From CBDHDN01 sp965261585 (GTDB lineage: Bacteria > Pseudomonadota > Alphaproteobacteria > UBA6615), in NCBI GenBank assembly GCA_965261585.1, contig CBDHDN010000014.1, forward strand, positions 1 through 19,221: a stretch of 19,221 bases of DNA. The letters are read 5' to 3'. Positions 7,589-14,748 of this stretch are shown in pieces. Position 1 is the first letter of the stretch. Each line of letters starts with the position of its first letter. The position numbers and the translations under genes are program-made. The notes under the pieces were generated by a model. It searched no databases. It worked only from the letters and a program-made list of their open reading frames with translations, and was not told the DNA's origin.

Positions 7589-7608
7589 CCGCCGCAGGAA
7601 GACAGACC

Positions 7609-9297
7609 ATGGTAGACCACCCCTTGGCGCGCTCGGGCGGCCGCATCCTCGTCGACGCGCTGCGCGGTCACGGCGCCGACCTTGTCTTCGGCGTGCCCGG
7701 CGAGAGCTACCTGCCGGTGCTGGACGCGCTCTATGACGTGCGCGACGACGCGGCCAACGCGCTGCGCTTCATTACCTGCCGGCATGAGGTCGGCGCCGCC
7801 TTCATGGCCGAGGCCCATGGCAAGCTGACCGGCAGCCCCGGCGTCGCGCTGGTCACCCGCGGTCCGGGCGCCTGCAACGCATCGATCGGCGTCCACACGG
7901 CGTTCCAGGACAGTACGCCGATGGTGTTGCTGATCGGCCAGGTGCCGCGCGGCGCCGCGGATCGGGAGGCGTTTCAGGAGGTCGACTACCGCGCCATGTT
8001 TGCGCCGCTGGCCAAGCTGGCGCTGCAGGTCGAGGCCGCGGACCGGTTGCCCGAGCTGATCGCCCACGCCTTCCAGACCGCCGCCTCTGGCCGGCCCGGG
8101 CCGGTCGTCGTCGCGCTGCCCGAGGACATGCTCGGCGACGTTGCCGCGGTCGCCGACGCGGCGCCCTACCAGACGGTCCGGCCACACCCCGGCCCCGACG
8201 AGATGGCGGCCCTGCGCGCCCATCTGGAGGCGGCGGCGCGGCCGCTCGTGATCGTCGGCGGCGGTGGCTGGACGGCGGCGGCCTGCGCCGATTTCAGCGC
8301 CTTCGTGAGCGCGAGCGGGCTGCCGACGGGCGCGTCGTTCCGCTGCATGGACCTGCTGGACAACGCCGATCCGCTTTACGTCGGCGACGTCGCGCTGGGT
8401 ATCAATCCGGCCTTGGGCCGGCGCATCGGCGAGGCCGACCTGGTCGTCGCCATCGGCTGCCGGCTCGGCGAGATCACGAGCCAGAGCTACACCCTGCTCG
8501 ATACGCCGCGGCAGCAGCTCGTGCACGTCCACGCCGACCCGGCGGAGCCGGGCCGCGTCTTTCCGGCGGTCCTGGCAATCAACGCCGGCATGCCCGGCTT
8601 CGCCGCCGCGGCCCGGGCGATGACGCCGGTCGACGGCGCCCGCTGGTCCGCCTGGGCGATCGCGGCCCGCGCCGACTACGAGTCCTGGCAGGAGCCGGAC
8701 CCGTGCCCCGGCCGGCTCGATCTGGGCGCGGCCATGGTGCAGCTGCGCGACGCGCTGCCGCCCGAGGCGATCATCACGAACGACGCCGGTAACTTCTCCG
8801 GTTGGATCAACCGCTTCCACCGGTTCCGCACCTATCGCACCCAGCTCGGGCCGACGAACGGCGCCATGGGCTACGGCGTGCCGGCCGCGGTGGCGGCCAA
8901 GCTGGCGCGCCCCGACGTGCCGGTCATAGGCTTCGTCGGCGACGGCGGCGCCATGATGACGGGGCAGGAGCTGGCGACGGCGCTGCAGTACGGCGCCGCA
9001 CCGGTCATCATCGTCGTCAACAACGGCATGTACGGCACGATCCGCATGCACCAGGAGGCCCATTATCCCGGCCGCGTCATCGGCACGGCCCTGGACAATC
9101 CCGACTTCGTCGCCTGGGCCCGTGCCTTCGGCGCCCATGGCGAGCTCGTCGAGACGACCGACGCGTTCGTCCCGGCCGTCAAGCGCGCGCTCGCCGCCGG
9201 CAAGGCCGCGGTGCTCGAGCTGCGGCTCGACCCAGAAGCGATCACGACCCGCACGACGCTCCCGGCCCTGCGCGAGCAGGCGATGGCGCGGCGCTGA
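7609..9297 (+). CDS. Thiamine-diphosphate enzyme (acetolactate synthase/benzoylformate decarboxylase-like)
   Basis: 562 residues with the three-domain layout of the pyruvate oxidase/acetolactate synthase superfamily. The N domain (~8-170) includes the catalytic Glu60 in RHEVGAAFMAEAHGK. The middle domain (~190-315) carries LVIVGGGGW, and the C domain (~375-530) has the cofactor motif GDG (444-446) followed 24 residues later by NN (471-472). The ATG at 7609 is preceded by AGGA; the frame continues upstream through the NIPSNAP gene but that part is noncoding in this frame. Such enzymes decarboxylate a 2-keto acid and pass on the carbanion. The protein is not a clear IlvB (no nearby IlvN-type subunit, sequence divergent around the acceptor site), so a catabolic 2-keto acid decarboxylase or carboligase is likelier. 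It is the second gene of the pair with NIPSNAP. Confidence 0.93.
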   Translation: MVDHPLARSGGRILVDALRGHGADLVFGVPGESYLPVLDALYDVRDDAANALRFITCRHEVGAAFMAEAHGKLTGSPGVALVTRGPGACNASIGVHTAFQDSTPMVLLIGQVPRGAADREAFQEVDYRAMFAPLAKLALQVEAADRLPELIAHAFQTAASGRPGPVVVALPEDMLGDVAAVADAAPYQTVRPHPGPDEMAALRAHLEAAARPLVIVGGGGWTAAACADFSAFVSASGLPTGASFRCMDLLDNADPLYVGDVALGINPALGRRIGEADLVVAIGCRLGEITSQSYTLLDTPRQQLVHVHADPAEPGRVFPAVLAINAGMPGFAAAARAMTPVDGARWSAWAIAARADYESWQEPDPCPGRLDLGAAMVQLRDALPPEAIITNDAGNFSGWINRFHRFRTYRTQLGPTNGAMGYGVPAAVAAKLARPDVPVIGFVGDGGAMMTGQELATALQYGAAPVIIVVNNGMYGTIRMHQEAHYPGRVIGTALDNPDFVAWARAFGAHGELVETTDAFVPAVKRALAAGKAAVLELRLDPEAITTRTTLPALREQAMARR

Positions 9298-9351
9298 GCC
9301 CTTCCTGGTGCTCTGGCTAGAAGGGCCGTTGAGGGACTAGATAATAGAGAT

Positions 9352-9378
9352 GTCACCCCGGCCTTGAGCCGGGGTGAC
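9352..9378. repeat. Perfect hairpin: terminator or palindromic repeat element
   Basis: GTCACCCCGGC-CTTGA-GCCGGGGTGAC has 11-bp perfect arms and a 5-base loop, 55 bases past the thiamine-diphosphate gene's stop and followed by TTCTGTTTTC. It can end transcription of that operon. The same core (GTCACCCCGG...CTTGA...) resembles dispersed palindromic repeats found between genes of many alphaproteobacteria, so it may be one copy of such a family. Only one copy is in the window. Confidence 0.7.
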
Positions 9379-9470
9379 GCTTCTGTTTTCGAGCCCTGGG
9401 GGCCGGGGATTCAGATTTTTGTTTCAGGCGCCACCCAGGTCGCAAGCCGAAGGCCGACCACGGTATCCGC

Positions 9471-9487
9471 GAGTCCAAGCCGGACTC
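9471..9487. repeat. Small inverted repeat between convergent genes
   Basis: GAGTCC-AAGCC-GGACTC, 6-bp perfect arms, lies about 30 bases beyond the stop of the epimerase gene (minus strand). There is no T-run on either side, so it is at best a weak terminator for the speD operon. Confidence 0.3.
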
Positions 9488-9518
9488 AGCGGCTTGTGGG
9501 CCTGACGGGGCTGGCCGG

Positions 9519-10412
9519 CTAGATCGTGAGCGGCCGAAAGGTGATGTTGCCGGCGAGTGTCTCGCCCGGGGCGAGGACGACCGTGCCGGTGTCGGTGCGG
9601 CCGGCGGCGGCGAGGTTGAACGCATTGTTGCAGTTCGTGACGGGCTCGACGCAGAAAAAGTCCTCGCCCGGCGGCACGAAGACGATCAGGTGGCCGAAGA
9701 TGGCGTCGGCCTCGATGGTCAGCGCGGTTCGGCGCTCGGGCCAGTCGATGCGCGCGGCGCCCGACAGGCCGGCGAAGCAGTGGTCGAGGGTGAGTGGTGC
9801 GACCGTGCGGCCGGCGGCGAACTGCCACTCGGCCGGCACGGGCTCGCGCGTCGTCGGCACCATCTGCGCGTCGTTCAGCCAGACCGCCTCGACCGGTGCC
9901 GTCAGGCGGGCCGCGGCCGTGCGGTCGAAATAGGGGTGCAGCCCCAGCCCGAACGGCAGCGCCTCGTTGGCGGTGTTGGTCACGGCCAGCTCGACCGTCA
10001 GCGCGTCCGGCGATAGGGCGAAGCGATTGCTGGCGCGATAGGCGTAGGGGCTGTCCGGCTGCTCGTGCTCGAAGGACAGCGTTGCCGATGTCGCCGTCTC
10101 GGCGACAACCGCCCACGGGTGCTGCCAGCCGTCGCCGTGGATGTAATGGGGCTCCGTCGGGTGGTTGCGCGGTAGCGCCACGATCCGGTCGCCAAGGCGC
10201 AGCTTGGCGAAGGCGATGCGGTTGCTCACCGGCACCAGGGGGTAGCAGCTCACGGCCGACGGCGGCGGCGCGCCTTCGGCGGGTGCGCGCCGCATCAGCT
10301 CGATCGTTGTGCCGCCGTGTTCGTGGCAGAAGCGGGCGATCGCGCCGCCCAGCGCCGGCGCCAGCTCCAGGGCCAGCGGTCCGGCCGCCAGCCGCAGCCG
10401 CGCGTCGCTCAT
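9519..10412 (-). CDS. Aldose 1-epimerase family protein
   Basis: 297 residues of the galactose-mutarotase fold. The catalytic pair His92 (HYIHGDGW) and His159 (GLGLHPYF), the general base Glu256 (FFCVEPVTN) and Asp210 (LTLDHCF) are all in place, together with the PVSNRI segment around residue 61 that contains the substrate-binding Asn-Arg. The enzyme should interconvert alpha and beta anomers of an aldose or hexose-6-phosphate-like sugar in the cytosol. There is no signal peptide. Its ATG overlaps the speE stop (ATGA, 10409-10412), so it is translated from the polyamine mRNA. Why a sugar epimerase is coupled to spermidine synthesis is not evident; no other sugar gene is nearby. It is the last gene of the speD-speE operon. 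Confidence 0.93.
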   Translation of the reverse strand: MSDARLRLAAGPLALELAPALGGAIARFCHEHGGTTIELMRRAPAEGAPPPSAVSCYPLVPVSNRIAFAKLRLGDRIVALPRNHPTEPHYIHGDGWQHPWAVVAETATSATLSFEHEQPDSPYAYRASNRFALSPDALTVELAVTNTANEALPFGLGLHPYFDRTAAARLTAPVEAVWLNDAQMVPTTREPVPAEWQFAAGRTVAPLTLDHCFAGLSGAARIDWPERRTALTIEADAIFGHLIVFVPPGEDFFCVEPVTNCNNAFNLAAAGRTDTGTVVLAPGETLAGNITFRPLTI

Positions 10413-11257
10413 GCCAGCAGCGCGGCGATGTTGTTGGGCAGCGCGAACGCGGCAACGTGGACCGCGGGGTTGTAGTAGCGCGTCGTGAATCCGAGGGCCG
10501 CGAAGCGGTGTGCGAGCGTGTCCTGAGCGTGCCGCCGCGCGGCGGGGTCGTCGCTGGCCCAGCCGAACGCCATGACGCCGCCGGAATAGGTCGGCACGGC
10601 GGCCAGGTAGCAGGTGACGTCGGCGAAATGCGCGCGGAGCCGGCGGGTGCTCGCCGTCAGATCCTCGGGCTGCAGCATCGGCACGCCGTTTTGGGTCGCC
10701 AGGATGCCGCCGTCGTTCAGGCAGCGCCGGCAGCCGCCGTAAAAGTCACTCGTGAACAGCGCCTCGCCCGGGCCGATCGGGTCCGTGGAATCGACGATGA
10801 TCACGTCGAAGCGCTCGTCGGTCTCGGCGACGAAGCGGGCGCCGTCGGCGATCTCCACGGCGACCCGCGCATCGTCGAAGGCGCCGTCGGAGAGCCGCGG
10901 CAGGTAGGCGCGTGCCAGCTCGATGACCTTGGCGTCGACCTCGATCAGGCGCGCGCTCGCCACGGGGTGCTTCAGTACCTCGCGCAGCATGCCGCCGTCG
11001 CCGCCGCCGATCACGCAGACGCGCGCAGCACCGCCGTGGGCGATCAGCGGCACGTGAGCGAGCATCTCGTGATAGACGAACTCGTCGCCCTCGGTAGTCT
11101 GAATGACGCCGTCGAGGGCGAGGGCGCGGCCGAACCGGCGCGTCTGATAGATCGCCAGGTGGTGTTGGCCGGTGGCGTCCTCGTAGAGCGTCTCTTCGAC
11201 TTCAAGACCGAGCTGCAATCCGGTGCCCAGGTTCCCGTCGAACCAGGCCCAGCTCAC
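10409..11257 (-). CDS. speE: Polyamine aminopropyltransferase (spermidine synthase)
   Basis: 282 residues. The enzyme transfers the aminopropyl group of decarboxylated S-adenosylmethionine to putrescine, giving spermidine and methylthioadenosine. The N-terminal strand domain includes LALDGVIQTTEGDEFVYHEML. The Rossmann part has GGGDGG (84-89), IEVDAKVIELAR for ribose binding, and the active-site VDSTDPIGPGEALF with D156 and D159. PTYSGG (222-227) closes the diamine pocket in the usual way. It is joined to speD upstream by a 4-base overlap and to the epimerase downstream by ATGA, so all three share one transcript. Substrate choice (putrescine rather than agmatine or cadaverine) is by family resemblance only. 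Confidence 0.97.
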   Translation of the reverse strand: MSWAWFDGNLGTGLQLGLEVEETLYEDATGQHHLAIYQTRRFGRALALDGVIQTTEGDEFVYHEMLAHVPLIAHGGAARVCVIGGGDGGMLREVLKHPVASARLIEVDAKVIELARAYLPRLSDGAFDDARVAVEIADGARFVAETDERFDVIIVDSTDPIGPGEALFTSDFYGGCRRCLNDGGILATQNGVPMLQPEDLTASTRRLRAHFADVTCYLAAVPTYSGGVMAFGWASDDPAARRHAQDTLAHRFAALGFTTRYYNPAVHVAAFALPNNIAALLA

Positions 11258-11727
11258 GGAAGCAGACCCCGCTTGCTTTCGTTGAGCTGCACCGAACCCG
11301 GCCGGAACGCGGCGCGCAGGACCGGCAATGCGTCATGGGGATTGCAGCGGCCGCACATGAATATGTCGAGCGCGGCATAGGCGCGTTCCGGCCAGGTGTG
11401 GATCGAGATGTGGCTCTCGGCGAGCACGGCGACGCCGGAGACGCCACCACTCGGCTCGAAGGCGTGCAGGTGGACGTGCAGCACGGTGGCGCCGCAGGCC
11501 GCCGCGGCGTCCCTCAAGGCCTGCTCCACATGGTCGGTATCGTCCAGCCTGTGGGCGTCCCACAGGTCGATGAGCAGGTGCGTGCCGGCAAACCGCACGC
11601 CGTCGCGGACGACGAAATAGTCGGCGTTCGCCGCGACGTCCCCGGCCAACACCGGCGTCGCTGGGGCATGCCGTGGCGCGGCCGGATTGGCTGCGCCCGC
11701 ACCGCTGAGAGAGCGTCCGATCGCCAT
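11254..11727 (-). CDS. speD: S-adenosylmethionine decarboxylase proenzyme
   Basis: 157 residues of the short bacterial class. The proenzyme cleaves itself between Glu104 and Ser105 in AESHISIHTWPE, and Ser105 becomes the pyruvoyl cofactor. His110 and Cys125 (DIFMCG) are the other processing and catalytic residues. The core domain begins at GTHLLIDLW (~48); about 45 residues precede it, including DYFVVRDGVRFAGTHL, a segment shared with alphaproteobacterial homologues. Product: decarboxylated SAM, the aminopropyl donor for SpeE, whose ATG overlaps this gene's stop by 4 bases. It is the first gene of the operon. The ATG at 11727 has only a weak site (CCGGGA close by), and a strongly palindromic leader lies 127-207 bases upstream. 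Confidence 0.96.
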   Translation of the reverse strand: MAIGRSLSGAGAANPAAPRHAPATPVLAGDVAANADYFVVRDGVRFAGTHLLIDLWDAHRLDDTDHVEQALRDAAAACGATVLHVHLHAFEPSGGVSGVAVLAESHISIHTWPERAYAALDIFMCGRCNPHDALPVLRAAFRPGSVQLNESKRGLLP

Positions 11728-11854
11728 TCCCGGATGCCTGTGGACAAAGCTTCGTGAGAGGCGTGGTTATCGGCGGAATCGTGGGCACGATGCAAGTGCA
11801 AATGCGCCCGCGAAGACGGGCCGGCGCCAAACGATGCCGCCGTTGGCGGATAGA

Positions 11855-11888
11855 TCGGCCGTGAGGCGTAAATACGCCTCACGGCCGA
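11855..11888. repeat. 34-bp perfect palindrome upstream of speD
   Basis: Two 16-base arms, TCGGCCGTGAGGCGTA and its exact complement, separated by AA. As RNA it would fold to a 14-bp-plus hairpin with a TAAATA-like loop; as DNA it is an ideal dimer-binding site. It lies 128 bases before the speD start and is not followed by a T-run, so it is not a classical terminator. It lies between divergent genes and terminates neither. Confidence 0.8.
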
Positions 11889-11903
11889 CCCTGACCCGAG
11901 CCA

Positions 11904-11934
11904 GCGGCGGGACCGTGTCACGGTGCCCCGCCGC
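11904..11934. repeat. Second strong hairpin upstream of speD
   Basis: GCGGCGGG, then ACCGTG-T-CACGGT, then GC and CCCGCCGC. Outer arms pair over 8 bp and the inner 13-base palindrome continues the stem, with a 2-base bulge (11925-11926). It is only 15 bases from the 34-bp palindrome, forming a tandem structured block of ~80 bases. Confidence 0.7.
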
Positions 11935-12059
11935 GTAACAGGGAGGGTCTTTGCTGCCGAAATAGCCTGGCGATTGTGCGGCGTCGTTGTGCCGGAGTCT
12001 GTGAGGTACTTCACAGTTCGGCCATGCCGCGAGTAGTTACCCCGCGGCCCGGCCGCGCC

Positions 12060-12230
12060 GTCGTTTTCAAATAGTCGTGTCGGGATACTTCCGTGATAAT
12101 TTGGTGAATATTTACGGATTAAAGTAAATCGTGTGTGAGATCTAAGTGAGTGTGACGGCAGTCACTTCAGTTCATCTCGTTGCCGCCCAAATTCCTGGTC
12201 ACCTAAGACAACCGTAACCAGGAGTTACCG
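12060..12230 (+). promoter_or_regulatory. Probable promoter and leader of the bufferin operon
   Basis: An AT-rich run (~12062-12135) precedes bufA. One possible pair is TTGGTG and TAAATC spaced 18 bases (~12102-12131), but this is a weak match. Downstream, AAGTGA...TCACTT (12144-12167) with an inner GTGAC-GGCA-GTCAC (12152-12165) forms an operator-like inverted repeat. Immediately before the ATG, GTAAC-CAGGA-GTTAC (12214-12228) places the AGGAG ribosome site in the loop of a 5-bp hairpin. Start site and regulator are unknown; copper or an ECF sigma factor is plausible from the family. Confidence 0.4.
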
Positions 12231-12524
12231 ATGACAAATCGCAAGCGCGCTACCGCCACCGTCGCCGCCGCTCTGCTGGGCGCCATATCCATCGCCGCCG
12301 CTACGGCACCGACCGCTGTCGCCGCAGAGAAGGTCAAGTGCTACGGCATCGCCAAGGCCGGCGAGAACAACTGCGCCAACGCCGCGGGCACCCATTCCTG
12401 CGCCGGCCATTCGACCCTCGACTTCCAGGGCGAAGACTGGACGCTGGCCGGCTCGGCCGACAACTGCCTTACCGAGGGCGGCATGCTGATGCCGTTCGAC
12501 GGCTTCAACCCGAAGAAGGGCTGA
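12231..12524 (+). CDS. bufA: Bufferin precursor peptide (DUF2282)
   Basis: 97 residues. A signal peptide (RKR, then an Ala-rich hydrophobic stretch, probable cleavage after VAA, ~31-32) is followed by a mature part of about 65 residues with four Cys: 37 (KCYG), 48 (NNCA), 57 (SCAGH) and 79 (NCLTEGG). The CYGIAKAGENNCA...SCAG pattern is the DUF2282/bufferin-1 signature. Bufferins are ribosomally made peptides whose core cysteines are changed to thiooxazole groups by a DUF692 enzyme; they are exported and bind copper to protect the cell. That chemistry is known from Caulobacter, not shown here. It is the first gene, 21 bases ahead of bufB, with an AGGAG site before the ATG. The unusual length for a modified peptide, with signal sequence kept as leader, is typical of the family. 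Confidence 0.92.
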   Translation: MTNRKRATATVAAALLGAISIAAATAPTAVAAEKVKCYGIAKAGENNCANAAGTHSCAGHSTLDFQGEDWTLAGSADNCLTEGGMLMPFDGFNPKKG

Positions 12525-12545
12525 ACCGGGCCGTTGGACCGAGCC

Positions 12546-13436
12546 ATGATCGACGCCGCACGGGTCGGTTCCGGTGCCGCGCACCCGATCCCCGCAATCG
12601 CGGGGATCGGGCTGCGCCACCCGCACCTGCCGCAGTTCCTCGATAGCCCGCCCGACGTCGGCTGGCTGGAGGTCCACTCCGAGAACTATCTCGCCGCCGG
12701 CGGTCCACGGATCAAGGCATTGGAGGCGATCCGCCGCGACTACCCTTTGAGCTGCCACGGCGTCGGCCTGTCGCTTGGCTCACACGATGGTCTGGACCGC
12801 GCCCATCTCGGTCGCCTGAAGGCGATGTTCGACCGGTTCCAGCCGGCCCTCGTGTCCGAGCATATGGCCTGGAGCGTCGTCGACGGCGGCTATCTGAACG
12901 ACCTGCTGCCATTGCCCTACACCGAGGAGGCGCTGGCGGTGCTGTGCCGCAATATCGACCATGCGCAGGAGGCGTTCGGGCGCCGGCTTCTGGTGGAGAA
13001 CCCGTCGACCTACGTCACGTTCAGGCATTCGACGATACCGGAGGCCGAGTTCATGGCCGCGCTCGCCCGGCGCACCGGCTGCGGTATCCTGCTCGACATC
13101 AACAACATCCATGTCAGTGCGACGAACAACGGGTTCGACGCCGACGCCTATCTGGCCACGATCCCGGCGGATGCGGTCGGTGAGATTCACCTGGCCGGCC
13201 ACACCGTGCGCACCATCGACCGCGACACGGTGCTCATCGACGACCACGGCTCGGCGGTTTCCGACGCTGTCTGGCACCTCTATGCCGCGGCGCTGCTGCG
13301 GTTGGGCTCGCGGCCGACGCTCATCGAATGGGACACACGCATCCCGCCGCTCGACGTGCTGCTGGGCGAAGCGCACAAGGCGACGGCCGTGCTGGTCGAG
13401 GCCGCCGGCTCCGGAGGGCGCGTCGATGCTTCGTGA
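12546..13436 (+). CDS. bufB: MNIO-family (DUF692) bufferin maturase
   Basis: 296 residues, a TIM-barrel multinuclear non-heme iron oxidase. Motifs in order: LEVHSENY (41-48), SCHGVGLSLGS (69-79), SEHMAWS (104-110), VENPSTYV (150-157), GCGILLDINNIHVSATNNGFD (178 onward), GEIHLAGH (212-219), IDDHG (231-235) and LIEWDTRIP (259-267). The repeated His, Glu, Asp and Asn are those that bind two or three iron atoms in this family. The enzyme is expected to oxidise core Cys residues of the BufA peptide. The ATG at 12546 is preferred; an in-frame TTG at 12534 is possible. It overlaps bufC by 11 bases. The adjacent DUF2282 peptide and DUF2063 partner make the bufferin assignment firm, as opposed to methanobactin or other MNIO pathways. 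Confidence 0.95.
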   Translation: MIDAARVGSGAAHPIPAIAGIGLRHPHLPQFLDSPPDVGWLEVHSENYLAAGGPRIKALEAIRRDYPLSCHGVGLSLGSHDGLDRAHLGRLKAMFDRFQPALVSEHMAWSVVDGGYLNDLLPLPYTEEALAVLCRNIDHAQEAFGRRLLVENPSTYVTFRHSTIPEAEFMAALARRTGCGILLDINNIHVSATNNGFDADAYLATIPADAVGEIHLAGHTVRTIDRDTVLIDDHGSAVSDAVWHLYAAALLRLGSRPTLIEWDTRIPPLDVLLGEAHKATAVLVEAAGSGGRVDAS

Positions 13437-14208
13437 TCTGCAGGCGGCATTCGGCGCCAGCGTCTTGACGGCCGAGCACGCGGCGGCGCGATCGCTGCTC
13501 GATCCCGAGGTCGCCCTTGGGCGCCTCGCGCTGCATTGCAACAACACATACGCCTCGCTTATCGGCGTGCTCGAGGCCGCCTATCCGGTGACCAGCCGTA
13601 TCCTCGGCGCGGCGGCGTTCTGCACGGCCGCCGCCGCCTATATCCGGGCCAGGCCGCCGCGCGTGCCCGAACTGGCGATCTATGGCGGCCATATCGGCGG
13701 CTTCCTCGATGCCGCACGCCCGGCCGGAGCGCTGCCGTTTCTGTCCGGCCTGGCGCGCCTGGAGTGGGCGCGCAACAAGGCCTATTTCGCCGCGGAGGCA
13801 GTGCCGCTCGATCCGGCGGCACTGCGCGAAGTGCCGGCCGAACAGTTGCCGGCCCTGCGCTTTGCGTTGCATCCGAACGTGCGGCTGACACGGGCTCGCT
13901 ATCACGTTCTGGACCTGTGGCGCGCGCATACGGCCGACGACGGCGGCTACGCGGCCGTCGCGACCGAGGTTGGCGACGAGGCCGTGCTTACTCTCAGGCC
14001 GACGGCCCTTGTCGAGAGCGTGCCGGTCTCGCCGGGCGACGCCGCTCTGCTGGCGACACTCGGCAAGGGTAGCCGCCTGGTGACGGCGCTCGAACATGCG
14101 GTCGCCGCCGAGCCTACGATCGACGTCCAACAGCTGCTGGCCGATCACCTCATGCGCGGGACGTTCTGTGCGTTCCACGCCGAACCTCACGAAGGGGAAT
14201 CCCGATGA
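13426..14208 (+). CDS. bufC: DUF2063 bufferin partner protein
   Basis: 260 residues. The N-terminal ~95 residues match the DUF2063 helical domain: LRDLQAAFGASVL, then LHCNNTYASLIGVLEAAYPVTSRILG, and later GGHIGGFLDAA. The C-terminal part is a mixed alpha-beta region with no named motif. DUF2063 was once labelled DNA-binding, but in bufferin and related RiPP operons it is thought to bind the precursor and present it to the MNIO enzyme; that is family knowledge, not visible here. A GGAGGG site sits 7 bases before the ATG, inside bufB, and its stop overlaps the DoxX start (ATGA). No signal peptide is seen, so modification should occur in the cytoplasm before export. Confidence 0.93.
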   Translation: MLRDLQAAFGASVLTAEHAAARSLLDPEVALGRLALHCNNTYASLIGVLEAAYPVTSRILGAAAFCTAAAAYIRARPPRVPELAIYGGHIGGFLDAARPAGALPFLSGLARLEWARNKAYFAAEAVPLDPAALREVPAEQLPALRFALHPNVRLTRARYHVLDLWRAHTADDGGYAAVATEVGDEAVLTLRPTALVESVPVSPGDAALLATLGKGSRLVTALEHAVAAEPTIDVQQLLADHLMRGTFCAFHAEPHEGESR

Positions 14209-14678
14209 CGACAACGACACTGATCTTGCTCGATGTCGACGGCGGCTGGCGTGGCCGGTTGCGGGTCACCGTCGACGCGCTCGAGCGCTATGGTGCGCCC
14301 ATTCTGGACGTGGCGGTCCGCCTGTGGATTGCCCGCGTGTTCCTGCTGTCGGGCCTGACGAAGATCAAGGACTGGGAGAGCACGCTGTTCCTTTTCGAGT
14401 ATGAGTACGCCGTTCCCGTCCTGCCGTTCGAACTCACGGCATTCCTGGCGACGGCGTTCGAGCTCGGCGCGCCGGTGCTGCTCGTGTTCGGGCTGATGAC
14501 TCGCCTGGCGGCGCTGCCACTGCTGGCGATGACGCTGGTCATCCAGTTCGCCCTCGGCGCGGCGAACCCGGCCTACGACAACATGCAGCACTTTTATTGG
14601 ATGTTCCTGCTGGCGGCGCTCATTCTGCGCGGCGCCGGTCCGCTGTCGGTCGACCGCCTGCTCGCCGGCCGGTTTTAG
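14205..14678 (+). CDS. DoxX family membrane protein of the bufferin operon
   Basis: 157 residues with four predicted membrane helices (~32-52, 74-97, 100-120, 127-145). The DoxX pattern is clear: ARVFLLSGLTKIKDWESTLFLFEYEY, a Pro-Leu-Pro-turn, then FELGAPVLLVFGLMTRLAALPL, and NMQHFYWMFLLAALILRG. DoxX proteins accompany many bufferin operons as the fourth gene (called bufD in Caulobacter, as I recall); a redox or quinone-linked role in the inner membrane is suspected but unproven. Translation is coupled to bufC by ATGA. The N-terminal ~30 residues are longer than in short DoxX proteins. It is the last gene: the acyl-CoA dehydrogenase behind it reads from the opposite strand after a 70-base gap in which no clear terminator was seen. 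Confidence 0.9.
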   Translation: MTTTTLILLDVDGGWRGRLRVTVDALERYGAPILDVAVRLWIARVFLLSGLTKIKDWESTLFLFEYEYAVPVLPFELTAFLATAFELGAPVLLVFGLMTRLAALPLLAMTLVIQFALGAANPAYDNMQHFYWMFLLAALILRGAGPLSVDRLLAGRF

Positions 14679-14748
14679 GAGCCGGCTGCTTCCCCGTCGG
14701 TGCCGACCCGATCAGTGCCGGCCCCATCCGTCCTGAACAAATCGTGGC

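Larger units (their letters stand above)
11728..12230. other. Divergent intergenic region between speD and the bufferin operon
   Basis: 503 bases without a convincing gene. The left part (to ~11940) is GC-rich and holds strong hairpins, annotated separately; if speD is transcribed from the middle of the spacer, these lie in its leader. A further GCCCG/CGGGC hairpin sits at about 11805-11820. The right part (~12060-12140) is the most AT-rich stretch of this half of the window and most likely holds the promoter of bufA. Open frames crossing this region have no recognisable protein features. Confidence 0.7.

Noticed and set aside
7441..7608. Upstream extension of the thiamine-diphosphate enzyme
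   Set aside because: The frame is open but lies inside the NIPSNAP gene, and family proteins start near the ATG at 7609, which has its own ribosome site.
7492..9138. Long open frame (548 codons) on the minus strand
   Set aside because: It is antisense to the thiamine-diphosphate gene, has Arg/Asp/Val-rich low-complexity composition typical of reversed GC-rich coding sequence, and shows no domain.
12214..12219. GTAACC as a -35 element of a sigma-F-type promoter for bufA
   Set aside because: It lies only 12 bases before the ATG, within the ribosome-binding region, leaving no room for a -10 element and leader.
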